Below are positions 42,386 through 51,518 of a stretch of DNA of 64,000 nt, in pieces. The stretch's first letter is position 1. The number at the start of each line of letters is the position of its first letter. This DNA comes from Sinorhizobium meliloti. Its GTDB lineage: Bacteria; Pseudomonadota; Alphaproteobacteria; Rhizobiales; Rhizobiaceae. The position numbers were made by a program, and so were the translations under genes. Location: positions 935,976 through 999,975 of the forward strand of contig NZ_CP141212.1 of the NCBI RefSeq assembly GCF_035610345.1. The letters run 5' to 3'. Below the pieces are notes generated by a model that worked only from the letters and a program-made list of their open reading frames with translations, was not told the origin of the DNA and did no database searches.

Positions 42386-43300
42386 ATGGGCCGGCGCGCG
42401 AGGTATCTGGTTTCTGGTCTGGTCCTGCTGGTGGTGGCGGGAGGGAGTCTCGCCTGGTGGCTGACCAAGCCCGATCGTTGGGACGCCGCTCATTGGGAGG
42501 GGCTCGGCGAGCCCGATCTCGCCAATGGCGAACGGATCTTCTGGGCCGGCGGCTGTGTCAGCTGCCACGCCGCTCCGGGCGCCAAGGACGACCAGAGGCT
42601 CGTCCTTGCCGGCGGCCGCACCCTGAAGAGCCCTTTCGGCACCTTTTATCCGCCCAACATCTCCCCCGATGAAACCGTTGGCATCGGCAACTGGACGCTT
42701 GCGGAGTTCGGCGACGCGATGACCCGCGGCGTCGGAAAGGACGGCGAGCATCTCTATCCCTCCTTCCCCTACGGCTCCTATATCCGGATGACCGCGAAGG
42801 ACGTGAACGACCTTTGGGGCTTCATGCAGACGCTGCCGAAGAGCGGCAACGCGACACCTCCGCACGACCTGGCATTCCCCTACAATGTCCGCCAGGCGCT
42901 CGGAGCATGGAAGCTGCTGTATCTGAACGCGGAGCCGCGTACTCAGGTCAATACCGCCGACACCAAGCTCGCCCGCGGGCAATACCTCGTGGAGGGCCCT
43001 GGTCATTGCGGCGAATGTCACACGCCGCGCGATGCGCTTGGCGGCTTCGAGGAGGGCCGGTGGCTCACCGGCGCACCCAATCCCGAAGGCGAAGGCCGAA
43101 TTCCCGACATCACCCCGTCTTCGAAAAGCATCGGGGGCTGGAGTGCATCCGACATCGCCTCCTATCTCGAAACCGGCTTCACGCCGGATTTCGACACGGT
43201 CGGCGGCTCGATGGTCGAGGTCCAGAAGAACATGGCGGAGCTGCCGGCCTCCGACCGCGATGCGATCGCGGCCTATCTCAAGGCGCTGCCGGCGCTGTAA
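42386..43300 (+). CDS. Membrane-anchored dihaem cytochrome c
   Basis: 304 residues. The N-terminus has one hydrophobic segment (residues 8-26) that looks like an anchor without a clear cleavage site. Two haem sites are visible: CVSCH at 57-61 and CGECH at 208-212. Sequence between (SPFGTFYPPNISPDETVGIG) matches the cytochrome subunits of periplasmic alcohol, aldehyde or gluconate dehydrogenases, which usually have three haems; the third is missing here. It may pass electrons from a dehydrogenase to the respiratory chain. Confidence 0.9.
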   Translation: MGRRARYLVSGLVLLVVAGGSLAWWLTKPDRWDAAHWEGLGEPDLANGERIFWAGGCVSCHAAPGAKDDQRLVLAGGRTLKSPFGTFYPPNISPDETVGIGNWTLAEFGDAMTRGVGKDGEHLYPSFPYGSYIRMTAKDVNDLWGFMQTLPKSGNATPPHDLAFPYNVRQALGAWKLLYLNAEPRTQVNTADTKLARGQYLVEGPGHCGECHTPRDALGGFEEGRWLTGAPNPEGEGRIPDITPSSKSIGGWSASDIASYLETGFTPDFDTVGGSMVEVQKNMAELPASDRDAIAAYLKALPAL

Positions 43301-43323
43301 ACCGGAGCGACCCGCGGCCTCCG

Positions 43324-43827
43324 TCACCCGAGTCTCTGCAGGTAGCGCATGCCGGTTACCGGGCGCGGTACGAAACGCTCGGACTCGTAGAAACGGTGCG
43401 CCTGGAAGTTTCCGGTGGCGGCACTGACCGAGAGGTAGTCGCAGCCCGCCATTTTCGCCTGCTCGCGAGCCTTGGCCACGAGGTGGCGCCCGATGCCGGT
43501 GCCGCGGTGACCGGGGCGGACGAAGAGGTGGTGCATTTCCATGCCGCGGGCACCTTCGGCCGCCCGGTATTGCGGGACGAGAACGGCATAGCCGATCAAC
43601 GCGCCGCCGGCTTCGGCGACCAGCGCCGTGATCCAGGGCGTGCGTCCGAAGAGATCCCGCTCGAGCTGTTCGGGCGTGACGGTTGCGGCATCGCCGTGAT
43701 GGGCGGCAAGCTCGGCGACCATCTCGCGCAATTCGGCGAGATCACGTGGCTTGGCGCAACGGATCGTCACCATCGGCGCACGGGCCGACGGAACGGGCTG
43801 AAGGGTAGGGGTGACGGTCTGCAGCAT
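43324..43827 (-). CDS. GNAT-family N-acetyltransferase
   Basis: 167 residues with the acetyl-CoA motif VRPGHRGTGIGRHLVAKAREQA and the C-terminal NFQAHRFYESERF. AGGAG precedes the ATG at 43827. Diamine-type acetyltransferase features (MEMHHLFV) are present, but substrate is not predictable. It converges with the dihaem cytochrome gene, 23 bp apart. Confidence 0.88.
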   Translation of the reverse strand: MLQTVTPTLQPVPSARAPMVTIRCAKPRDLAELREMVAELAAHHGDAATVTPEQLERDLFGRTPWITALVAEAGGALIGYAVLVPQYRAAEGARGMEMHHLFVRPGHRGTGIGRHLVAKAREQAKMAGCDYLSVSAATGNFQAHRFYESERFVPRPVTGMRYLQRLG

Positions 43828-44015
43828 TCTCGGCTCCTAATGGTTCTCTTCCGCCATCAGGTGCCGTGAAAACAAAAGCCGCCTGATGGCGGCCTTGTTG
43901 AATATGATCAGCAGGCCGCTCCTATCGGAACAGCCAAAAATATACGCTGGAAATGGGCGCGTTCTTGATCATGCGCGTAGATTGTCCAAATCCCGGAATT
44001 TGTCAACGAGGAATT

Positions 44016-44429
44016 TCAATGCTCGTTTCCGCACAGCGAGTGGTCGGCAAGCGCGCGGATCACATGGCAATCGCCGATCGTGTGATCGCCATGGCAGGCG
44101 ACGATGCGCTCGAGCTCATGCTCCAGCCTTCTGAGCCGGGCGATTTTTTCCCGCACGGAGGCAAGATGCTCGGTCGCGATGCGGTCCGCCTCGCCGCAGG
44201 GGCGTTCCGGATGTTCGCTCAATGCCAGAAGGTCCCGGATCGCCTCAATCGAAAGTCCGAGGTCGCGTGCGTGGCGGATGAAGGCGAGCCTTTCGAGCTC
44301 GTGCTTTTCATAGCGCCGCTGATTGCCCTCCGAGCGCTCCGGCGCCGCGAGCAGACCCATCTGCTCGTAATAGCGAATGGTTGGGATTTTTACGCCCGTC
44401 CGCCGGGAAAGATCGCCGATCGTATACAT
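44016..44429 (-). CDS. MerR-family metal-responsive regulator (ZntR-like)
   Basis: 137 residues. N-terminal MerR domain (YTIGDLSRRTGVKIPTIRYYEQMGLL), dimer helix, and a C-terminal set of cysteines and histidines: Cys78, Cys112-His113, His116, Cys121-His122 and Cys133. This spacing follows the zinc sensor ZntR closely, so zinc or a similar divalent metal is the likely signal. No exporter gene is beside it. A MerR-type dyad with 20-bp promoter spacing lies upstream, facing the beta-lactamase gene. Confidence 0.9.
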   Translation of the reverse strand: MYTIGDLSRRTGVKIPTIRYYEQMGLLAAPERSEGNQRRYEKHELERLAFIRHARDLGLSIEAIRDLLALSEHPERPCGEADRIATEHLASVREKIARLRRLEHELERIVACHGDHTIGDCHVIRALADHSLCGNEH

Positions 44430-44492
44430 GCGATGGCCCAGTGCTCCAACACTTTGAAACTGCGTGTTTCCGGACGGAAACCGTCACACCGC

Positions 44493-44524
44493 TTCCTTAT
44501 CCTCTAGTCTCTAGAGCTTTATAT
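44493..44524 (+). promoter_or_regulatory. MerR-type promoter/operator facing the beta-lactamase gene
   Basis: TTCCTT (44493-44498), a 20-bp spacer and TTATAT (44519-44524). The dyad CTCTAG-TCT-CTAGAG (44502-44516) is centred in the spacer, the arrangement MerR proteins need to activate by twisting DNA. The hexamers are weak. Direction is away from merR toward the gene at 44719. Confidence 0.6.
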
Positions 44525-44651
44525 GGACAGGGAGCTGCCGCCGATCAAGCCTTGAAAGCGGCATCCGGGGTTCGTTCCGTGTCGAAGAGCGCAGCTTCGG
44601 GCACAAGCCCGCCGCAATCGCCCTTTAGCGATTCGACCGTCGGAATCGACA

Positions 44652-44664
44652 GGAATAATATTCC
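44652..44664. promoter_or_regulatory. Short palindrome upstream of the beta-lactamase gene
   Basis: GGAATA-A-TATTCC, a perfect 13-bp dyad 54 bp before the gene start. A second regulator could bind here; I cannot name one. Confidence 0.3.
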
Positions 44665-44718
44665 AGATCAATAATTTAGCTATGTCTCGGCGCTTGAGCC
44701 CCACAGACGGAGGAAGAC

Positions 44719-45609
44719 ATGCCTTTGCACATTACCCGCCGAGCAATGCTGGCCGCGTCGGCGATGCTCTATCCGGCATTCGTGCTCGGAACGCCCGCGA
44801 ATGCGGCCGGTGGGGCGGAGGAAGACGTCACGGAACGACTTCGCCGGCTTGAAGAGCGCACCGGCGGACGCCTCGGGGTTGCCGTGCTCGACACCGAGAC
44901 CAACATCTCGTTCGGGCACCGGGAGGCCGAGCGTTTCGCCATGTGTTCGACCTTCAAGGCGCTTGCGGCGGCTTGCGTGCTGGCACGCGTCGATCGCGGG
45001 GAGGAAAAGCTCGAACGGCGGATCACCTTCGGCAAGGAGGTCCTGCTGCCTCACTCGCCGGTGACGGAAAAGCATGTGGGTGGCAACGGCATGACGGTCG
45101 CGGAACTCTGCGAGGCGGCGATCACCATCAGCGACAATGCCGCCGGCAACCTGCTGCTCGAAAGCTTCGGGGGACCCGAGGGCCTGACGTCCTGGCTGCG
45201 CTCGATCGGCGACGAGACCACGCGGCTCGACCGAACGGAGCCCGAGCTGAACGAGGCCAGGAAGGGCGATCCGCGCGACACCACCACACCGGCCGCCATG
45301 CTCGACACACTCGGGAAATTGGTCCTGGGTCCAGTCCTCTCGCAAGAAGGGCGCCAGCAGCTCATCGACTGGCTGGTTGCGAACAAGACCGGCGATGCGC
45401 GGCTACGGGCGGGCCTGCCCAAGGACTGGCGGATCGGAGACAAGACGGGAACGAGTATGACCGGTGCCGTTTCGGATATCGCCGTCGCCTGGCCGCAGGG
45501 CCGTGGCCCGATCCTGATCTGCGTCTACATGGGCGAGGCCAAGGCGCCGCTCGACGACCTGAACCCTGTCTTCGCCGATATCGGCAGTATCGTCGCCGAC
45601 ATGGCCTAA
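44719..45609 (+). CDS. Class A beta-lactamase
   Basis: 296 residues, exported by a signal with TRRAMLAASAM that looks Tat-compatible. All class A sites are intact: Ser77-x2-Lys80 (STFK), SDN at 138-140, Glu174 with Asn178 (EPELN) and Lys242-Thr-Gly. It should hydrolyse penicillins, possibly cephalosporins. GGAGGAAG precedes the ATG. No ampR-type gene adjoins it; the nearest regulator is the divergent ZntR-like protein. Confidence 0.95.
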   Translation: MPLHITRRAMLAASAMLYPAFVLGTPANAAGGAEEDVTERLRRLEERTGGRLGVAVLDTETNISFGHREAERFAMCSTFKALAAACVLARVDRGEEKLERRITFGKEVLLPHSPVTEKHVGGNGMTVAELCEAAITISDNAAGNLLLESFGGPEGLTSWLRSIGDETTRLDRTEPELNEARKGDPRDTTTPAAMLDTLGKLVLGPVLSQEGRQQLIDWLVANKTGDARLRAGLPKDWRIGDKTGTSMTGAVSDIAVAWPQGRGPILICVYMGEAKAPLDDLNPVFADIGSIVADMA

Positions 45610-45653
45610 GGCCTGTTGAGATTCCGGCCGCCCGCCGCCGCTTGTTTGATCGC

Positions 45654-45684
45654 CTCATCTCTGTGACAAGCACAGAGAGATGAG
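45654..45684. terminator. Hairpin between the beta-lactamase and gcd genes
   Basis: CTCATCTCTGTG pairs with CACAGAGAGATGAG, with one two-base bulge and loop ACAAG. It lies between two convergent genes; no T-run. Confidence 0.45.
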
Positions 45685-45735
45685 ATTGCAGTCCTCCGAA
45701 ACGCCCATGCGGGCGCGCACATTCCGGTTCGTGCG

Positions 45736-48069
45736 TCAGGGCAGCGTATAGGCGATGACATAGTCGCCCGGCTTGGTGCCGACCGAACCGTGTCCGCCCG
45801 CAACGATGAGCACATATTGTTTGTCGCCGACCGTATAGGTCATCGGCGTCGACTGGCCGCCGGCAGGAAGCCGCGCTTCCCAGAGCTGCTCACCCGTGGT
45901 CAGGTCGTAAGCCCGGAAGTAATTGTCGACCGCGGCACCCAGGAAAGCGAGACCGCCCTTGGTTATCATAGGTCCTCCGATGCCCGGTACGCCCAGCTTG
46001 AAGGGCAGCGGCAGCGGCGTCATGTCGTAGACCGTGCCGTTCTTATGCTTGTATGCGATCTTGCCGGTTCTGAGATCGGCGCCTGCGACATACCCCCATG
46101 GCGGGGCCTGGCAGGGAATCCCGAGCGGGCCGAGGAACGGACCCATAAAGACCCCGTAAGGTGCGCCTTCATTGCGGTTGAGGCCCTGTTCGCTACCCTT
46201 TTCGCCCTCGCCCTTCGGGGCGATCTGGTCGCGCGGAACGAGCCGCGAGGTGAAGGCGAGATAGGTCGGCATCCCGAACATCACCTGGCGTTCCGGGTCC
46301 ACGGCGACCGAGCCCCAGTTGAAAGTCCCGAAATTTCCGGGATAGACGATCGTCCCCTCGAGGGAAGGCGGCGTGTAGCGCCCCTCGTATTTCAGCGATC
46401 TGAATTCGATACGGCACGCAAGCTGGTCGAACATGCTGATCCCCCACATGTCGCGCTCCATGAGCGGCGGGGGCATGAAGGTGAGGCCCGAGACGGGCTG
46501 GGTAGGCGCAGTAAAATCCTCTGGGATCGCGCCGCCGGGCGCGGGTACTTCCTCGATCGGGATAATCGGCTCCCCGTTTCGCCGGTCGAGCACATAGATG
46601 TCGCCCTGCTTGGTCGGTCCGACGAGTGCCGGCACGACGGTCCCGTCCTCTCTCGTGATGTCGAGCAGGGCGGGTTGGGCGGGCACGTCCATGTCCCAAA
46701 GGTCGTGATGCACCGTCTGCCGTACCCAGCGAACCGCGCCCGTGTTGATGTCGAGGGCGACGATGGAGGAGGAATATTTCTCCACATGCTCGCTGCGTCC
46801 CATGCCGAGCTGGTCGGGTACTTGGTTGCCCATGGGAATGTAGACGAGGCCGAGCCCCTCGTCATAGCTGAAGACCGACCAGCTGTTTGGCGAATTGGTG
46901 GTGTAGGTTTCACCCGGAGGCAGCGGCGTCGTCACGTCCGGATTTCCGCTGTCCCAGTTCCAGATGAGGGCGCCGGTGTTGATGTTGAAGGCGCGGATCA
47001 CGCCCGACTGCTCCATGGTCGAATAGTTGTCGTTGACGGCACCGCCGATGATGATCTTGTCGCCGACGGCGACCGGCGGCGACGTCGAATAGTAATAGCC
47101 GGCCGGGTTGTACTTCATGCCCTGCTCCAGGTGCAGGACCCCGTTATCGGCGAAGCTGGTGCACACCTCTCCATTCGTCGCGTCGAGCGCGATCAGGCGG
47201 GCGTCGGACGTCGGCAGATACACCCGTTCGGCGCAGGGGCTGCCGGGCGCCGCGGCCGGATCGGCCCAATAGGTGACACCGCGGCAGGTCTGGTGCTGGC
47301 GGTCCGGGTTCATGCCGGAATTCGAATCGTACTTCCACTTCTCCTGGCCGGTGGCGGCGTCGAGCGCGATCGCCCAGTTGTGCGGTGTGCAGACATAGAG
47401 CGTGTCCTTCACCTTCAGCGGCGTCACCTGGTAGGTGGTTTCGCTGACGTCCTCCGGCAGCTTCACGTCGCCGGTCTGATATTGCCATGCCACCTGGAGG
47501 TTCGAGACGTTCTCCGGGCGGATCTGGTCGAGCGGGGAATAACGCTGGCCGAAGGGCGTGCGCCCGTATTGGTGCCATTCGCCCGGCGGCACGTTGCCCC
47601 CGAGATTCGGGTTTGCCACGACCTCGCCCGGCAGATCGCCCCTGATGTCGTGGGGGTTCTGTGTCATCGAAAACAGCGCAACGCCGATCGATAGAAGGCT
47701 GGCCAGGGCGAGCGGCCAGGCGCGCGCGCCGTATTGCTCGCCCGTGGGGCTGACGAAGCCGAGGGGGCGCCGTATCCAGGGTGTGAGCAACCACAGCCCG
47801 AGCAGGATAATCACGCCGCCGCGAGGCCCGAGCTGCCACCAATCGAATCCCACCTCCCAGACCGCCCAGGCAAGCGAGCCCAGGACGACCAGCGCATAGA
47901 CCCAGAGCGCGGCGGCGCGTCGGCGAAAGAGCAGAAACGCGGTGAGCAGGAAGCCCAGGCCAGCGACGAGGTAGTAAGGGCTGCCGCCGAGCAGCAGGAG
48001 CCGCGTTCCGCCCGCACCGAGGGCGAGGCCGATCACGGCAAAGACGATGGCGGTCAGGACGATGAGCAT
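45736..48069 (-). CDS. gcd: Membrane-bound PQQ-dependent glucose dehydrogenase
   Basis: Oxidises glucose to gluconate in the periplasm and passes electrons to ubiquinone. 777 residues from ATG 48069; a TTG one codon earlier has slightly better spacing to GGGAG. Five N-terminal membrane segments (to about residue 142) precede the beta-propeller with PQQ-type repeats (HNWAIALDAATGQEKWKYD, DARLIALDATNGEV, SSIVALDINTGAVRW). The cofactor PQQ must be made elsewhere; no pqq gene is in the window. Confidence 0.95.
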   Translation of the reverse strand: MLIVLTAIVFAVIGLALGAGGTRLLLLGGSPYYLVAGLGFLLTAFLLFRRRAAALWVYALVVLGSLAWAVWEVGFDWWQLGPRGGVIILLGLWLLTPWIRRPLGFVSPTGEQYGARAWPLALASLLSIGVALFSMTQNPHDIRGDLPGEVVANPNLGGNVPPGEWHQYGRTPFGQRYSPLDQIRPENVSNLQVAWQYQTGDVKLPEDVSETTYQVTPLKVKDTLYVCTPHNWAIALDAATGQEKWKYDSNSGMNPDRQHQTCRGVTYWADPAAAPGSPCAERVYLPTSDARLIALDATNGEVCTSFADNGVLHLEQGMKYNPAGYYYSTSPPVAVGDKIIIGGAVNDNYSTMEQSGVIRAFNINTGALIWNWDSGNPDVTTPLPPGETYTTNSPNSWSVFSYDEGLGLVYIPMGNQVPDQLGMGRSEHVEKYSSSIVALDINTGAVRWVRQTVHHDLWDMDVPAQPALLDITREDGTVVPALVGPTKQGDIYVLDRRNGEPIIPIEEVPAPGGAIPEDFTAPTQPVSGLTFMPPPLMERDMWGISMFDQLACRIEFRSLKYEGRYTPPSLEGTIVYPGNFGTFNWGSVAVDPERQVMFGMPTYLAFTSRLVPRDQIAPKGEGEKGSEQGLNRNEGAPYGVFMGPFLGPLGIPCQAPPWGYVAGADLRTGKIAYKHKNGTVYDMTPLPLPFKLGVPGIGGPMITKGGLAFLGAAVDNYFRAYDLTTGEQLWEARLPAGGQSTPMTYTVGDKQYVLIVAGGHGSVGTKPGDYVIAYTLP

Positions 48070-48297
48070 CAAGTAGAACTCCCGAGTTGAGGACGTGCGT
48101 GGGCACGACTGATTCCGCGGGCAGGCCCGGCCGGGCCTGGAGGAGAATGCGCATTGCCGATGACGAAGGCGCGGCTCCGTGCGGAGCCCGGTCGGTGCGC
48201 TATTTCGAAGTTAACGCAAAACGCGTGCCTTTCAATGGCCACAATCCGCCGGAGACCGAGATTGTCGACATGGTCTCATGACGATCGACAGGGAGTG

Positions 48298-49770
48298 TCA
48301 GGTGCCGCAGAAGGTTTGGAGCACTTCCTCGCCCGGCTTTGGTGGCGCGGCGTAGGCTTCGCGGCCCGGCTGGTCCTCATAGGGACGGGAGGTCACCTCG
48401 ACGAGCGCTTCGAAGAGCGAGAAATCCGCGTCTTGCGTTGCCGCATCGATCGCCTGTTCCACCCGGTGGTTGCGCGGAATGAAGGCGGGATTGACGGCGC
48501 GCATCGCGGCCGCGCGTTCGCTCGCCGGCTGCGGTTCGCGTTCGAGCCTTCGGCGCCAATCCCCGAGCCAGGGTGAGAGTGCCTGCGGTTCTTCGAAGAG
48601 GCTTGCAAGCTCCGTATCGGCGGCCGCGTTTTCCGCGGATGCCGCCAGCTGGCGGAAGGTGAGAGTGAAATCGGCTTTCCCGTTCTGCATGAGCGTCAGC
48701 AGCGACTGAACGAGGTCGAGATCCTCGTCTTCGTCCGTGAACAGGCCGATCTTGCGCCGCATGCCGCCGAGCCAATGGTTCTGGAAGATACTCCCGTATT
48801 CGCCAAGAGCGTCGTTGGCGAGGTTCACGGCCGTGTCCGCCACGGGATCGAACAGCGTCACCAGCGTCTCGGCGAGGCGGGCGAGGTTCCACTGACCGAT
48901 CGCCGGCTGGTTGGCATAGGCATAGCGGCCGAACTGATCGATCGAGCTGAACACCGTTTTCGAATCGTAAACGTCCATGAAGGCGCAGGGGCCGAAATCG
49001 ATCGTTTCGCCCGAAATCGTCATATTGTCGGTATTCATCACCCCATGGATGAAGCCGACATGCAGCCAGCGCGCGATCAGTGCAGCCTGACGCGCCGCGA
49101 CCGCCTTGAAGAGCGCGAGATAGGGTTTCTCATCCTTCTTCAGCTCCGGATAATGACGGTCGATCACATAATCCGCGAGCGTCTTTATCGACTCCATGTC
49201 GCCGCGTGCCGCGAAGAACTGGAACGTGCCGACACGAATGTGGCTTGCCGCGACCCGGGTGAAGACGGCACCCGGCAGGATCTGTTCGCGGTAGACGGGC
49301 TGACCCGTGACCGTGGCGGCCAGCGCACGGGTCGTCGGCACGCCGAGCGCGTGCATCGCCTCGCTGACGATATATTCGCGTAGGACAGGCCCGAGCGCCG
49401 CCCGTCCGTCGCCGCGGCGGGAGTAGGGCGTCTGGCCGGCTCCCTTGAGCTGGATATCGCGTCGCCGTCCGCCGGCGTCGGTCACCTCTCCGAGCAGGAT
49501 GGCACGTCCGTCGCCGAGCTGCGGCACGAAAGCGCCGAACTGGTGGCCCGCATAGGCCATGGCGAGCGGTTCGGCACCTTCGGGGACGAGATTACCCGAA
49601 AAGATCGCCGCGCCGTCGCGTTCGAGCGCTTCGGAGTCGAGCCCAAGCTCGACGGCCAGCGGTCGGTTGAGCTTGATCAGCCACGGTTCCGCGACCGGCG
49701 TCGGCTCCACACGGGCGTAGAAATTGGCCGGCAGCCGGGCGTAGCTGTTGTCGAAGCGGAATGCGGTCAT
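48298..49770 (-). CDS. selO: Protein adenylyltransferase SelO (YdiU family)
   Basis: Pseudokinase-fold enzyme that transfers AMP to proteins and is linked to redox homeostasis. 490 residues from ATG 49770; in-frame ATGs at 49803 and 49848 are possible, none with a strong ribosome site. Family motifs: AYAGHQFGAFVPQLGDGRA, LKGAGQTPYSRRGDGRA, HGVMNTDNMTISGETIDFGP and the C-terminal QTFCGT, where the redox cysteine replaces selenocysteine of animal SelO. Confidence 0.93.
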   Translation of the reverse strand: MTAFRFDNSYARLPANFYARVEPTPVAEPWLIKLNRPLAVELGLDSEALERDGAAIFSGNLVPEGAEPLAMAYAGHQFGAFVPQLGDGRAILLGEVTDAGGRRRDIQLKGAGQTPYSRRGDGRAALGPVLREYIVSEAMHALGVPTTRALAATVTGQPVYREQILPGAVFTRVAASHIRVGTFQFFAARGDMESIKTLADYVIDRHYPELKKDEKPYLALFKAVAARQAALIARWLHVGFIHGVMNTDNMTISGETIDFGPCAFMDVYDSKTVFSSIDQFGRYAYANQPAIGQWNLARLAETLVTLFDPVADTAVNLANDALGEYGSIFQNHWLGGMRRKIGLFTDEDEDLDLVQSLLTLMQNGKADFTLTFRQLAASAENAAADTELASLFEEPQALSPWLGDWRRRLEREPQPASERAAAMRAVNPAFIPRNHRVEQAIDAATQDADFSLFEALVEVTSRPYEDQPGREAYAAPPKPGEEVLQTFCGT

Positions 49771-49927
49771 CTTTGAAATTGGCTGCGTTGGAACGGAACT
49801 CATCGCGATACAGCGGCACGCCGGAAGTCGGCCGCCCTTTCGCAGCAAGTCTACACGAGCCTCGCGCTTTTCGCGAGTTTTCGGCCTGGACGCCTATATG
49901 CTCCTTCGTGCGAAGGGGCCGTCGCGA

Positions 49928-50926
49928 TCAGGCACTGAGCGCAGCTCGTGGCAGGCACGCCTCGCAGATCGCCGCCATGTGCCGGTGGTCGGTACCGCAA
50001 CAGCCGCCGAGCACCCGCAAATGCGGCAGGCGGCGGGTGAGCGAACGATAACGTTCTGCAAGGTCGCACGCGTCGCCCGCATCCAATGTCTCGCTCTCGT
50101 CGAGTTCGGCATGGCTCTTCGTCGAGGCATTGGCGCGAATGCCGCCGATCCGCCGGACCCAGGCGCTCTGCCGTTCCAGCACATTCTCGAAATGGGTCGG
50201 ATGGGCGCAATTGATCATGTAGTAGTGCGGATAACCGCCGGTCTCGGCGTCCACCGTCTCGATCGCGTGCTGTAGCGAGCGACCGGTAACCAGGCGGCCG
50301 TCGGTCTCCACCGTGAAGGAGATGGCGCAGGGCATGTCATGGCCCCTGGCGGCCCGGACGACCCCGATCGCCTCCTCGGTATTCGTCATCGTGACGGCCG
50401 TGATCATGTCTGCTTGGCTGTCGGCAAAGGTGGCGACCTGGGCGCAATGATAGTCCTCCGCTTCGTCGGCCGTAATCCGGCCCGCCTGATAGCCATCGCC
50501 GCGCGGGCCGATCACGCCATTGAGGACGACCGGAGCCTGCGGCCGCTCGTACTCGGTGCGCAACCCCGTGAGGAGATCAACGGCATCCTGATTGACCTTT
50601 CTCAATGCCGCCGCATCGTAGCCGAGTTTTTCACCCCAATCGGCATTGGCGCGCCATGTGGCGGTATCGAGCACGAAGCCGGTGCCGTGGCGCCTGGCGA
50701 TTTCGAGATAGCGCGTGTAGTAGCGCAGAAGCCGCCGCCGGCCTTCCGCCGTCGAGAGCAGGACGAAGGACGCGAAATGCGGGAGTTCGATCCCCTCCTG
50801 GAAGATCAGCGCGGTCTCCATGCCACCGTCGCTCAAGAACATGCCGCCCCGTACAAGCGGCAGATCGTGTCTGTACCTGGCCAAGTCCTCCACCTTTATC
50901 CCTCCTTGCGTTTGTTCTCCTGCCAA
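49928..50926 (-). CDS. Homocysteine S-methyltransferase family protein
   Basis: 332 residues. Zinc cysteines Cys240 (MINCAHP) and Cys309-Cys310 (GGCCGTDHRH) and the N-terminal FLSDGGMETALI are typical of cobalamin-independent homocysteine or betaine-type methyltransferases. With glycine betaine made by the bet genes, a methyl donor role is conceivable, but the substrate is unproven; several rhizobial paralogues act on other thiols. Confidence 0.88.
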   Translation of the reverse strand: MAGEQTQGGIKVEDLARYRHDLPLVRGGMFLSDGGMETALIFQEGIELPHFASFVLLSTAEGRRRLLRYYTRYLEIARRHGTGFVLDTATWRANADWGEKLGYDAAALRKVNQDAVDLLTGLRTEYERPQAPVVLNGVIGPRGDGYQAGRITADEAEDYHCAQVATFADSQADMITAVTMTNTEEAIGVVRAARGHDMPCAISFTVETDGRLVTGRSLQHAIETVDAETGGYPHYYMINCAHPTHFENVLERQSAWVRRIGGIRANASTKSHAELDESETLDAGDACDLAERYRSLTRRLPHLRVLGGCCGTDHRHMAAICEACLPRAALSA

Positions 50927-50978
50927 ATTGGCAGGGGCGCAGCAGAGTATGCACAGGTGTCGGCGTCTCGCTGTAACG

Positions 50979-51506
50979 TCAGGAACCCACTTCCATCGCG
51001 GCGGCCATTTCCGCCAGCTTGCGTATTGTGTTGAGATTGCGCGCCGTGCCCGGTCTGAGCGCCGGAAGCTTCAGCTTCGATCGTCCGGATCCATTCGGAT
51101 AGTGGATATAGATTTCGCGCCCGTCGATCCGCACCTTTTCTCCATCGGGTGCCACCAGCTTGTCGAGCGCGTCGCGGGGAGGCGGCTCCGGCAGGAAGGT
51201 GATCAGCAGCAAGTTCGGCTTGGCATCGAGAAACCGCTCCGCCCTGGCGGCGACGTCCTCCAGTTGGCGGCGGCTGCGGAGCAAGACTCCCGGCGCCTTG
51301 CCCATTTTCGCCGCCAGCGCCTGTTCGAGTTTCGCCTGCACTGCGGGCTCAGGCAGGTCAGAGCGAAAAACGACGTTGCCGCTCTGGATATAGGTCTTGG
51401 CCCCCGCGAAGCCGAGCCCATCGCAGGCGGCCCTCAGGTCCGCCATCGTCAGCTTGCCGGTGCCGCCCACATTGACGGCCCTGAGCAGTGCTACATAGAC
51501 CGGCAC
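50979..51506 (-). CDS. DUF1697 family protein
   Basis: 175 residues. MPVYVALLRAVNVGGTGKLTMADLR, then TYIQSGNVVFRS and the C-terminal PNGSGRSKLKLP...TARNLNTIRKLAEMA are the family marks. A soluble cytoplasmic protein of unknown function. It begins 12 bp after the oligopeptidase stop, so both are likely on one transcript. Confidence 0.9.
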   Translation of the reverse strand: MPVYVALLRAVNVGGTGKLTMADLRAACDGLGFAGAKTYIQSGNVVFRSDLPEPAVQAKLEQALAAKMGKAPGVLLRSRRQLEDVAARAERFLDAKPNLLLITFLPEPPPRDALDKLVAPDGEKVRIDGREIYIHYPNGSGRSKLKLPALRPGTARNLNTIRKLAEMAAAMEVGS

Positions 51507-51518
51507 CGGCTCTTCCCC

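Noticed and set aside
44523..44555. Ten-codon frame (ATG 44523) after the MerR-type promoter
   Set aside because: The ATG overlaps the proposed -10, so it would not be on the transcript.
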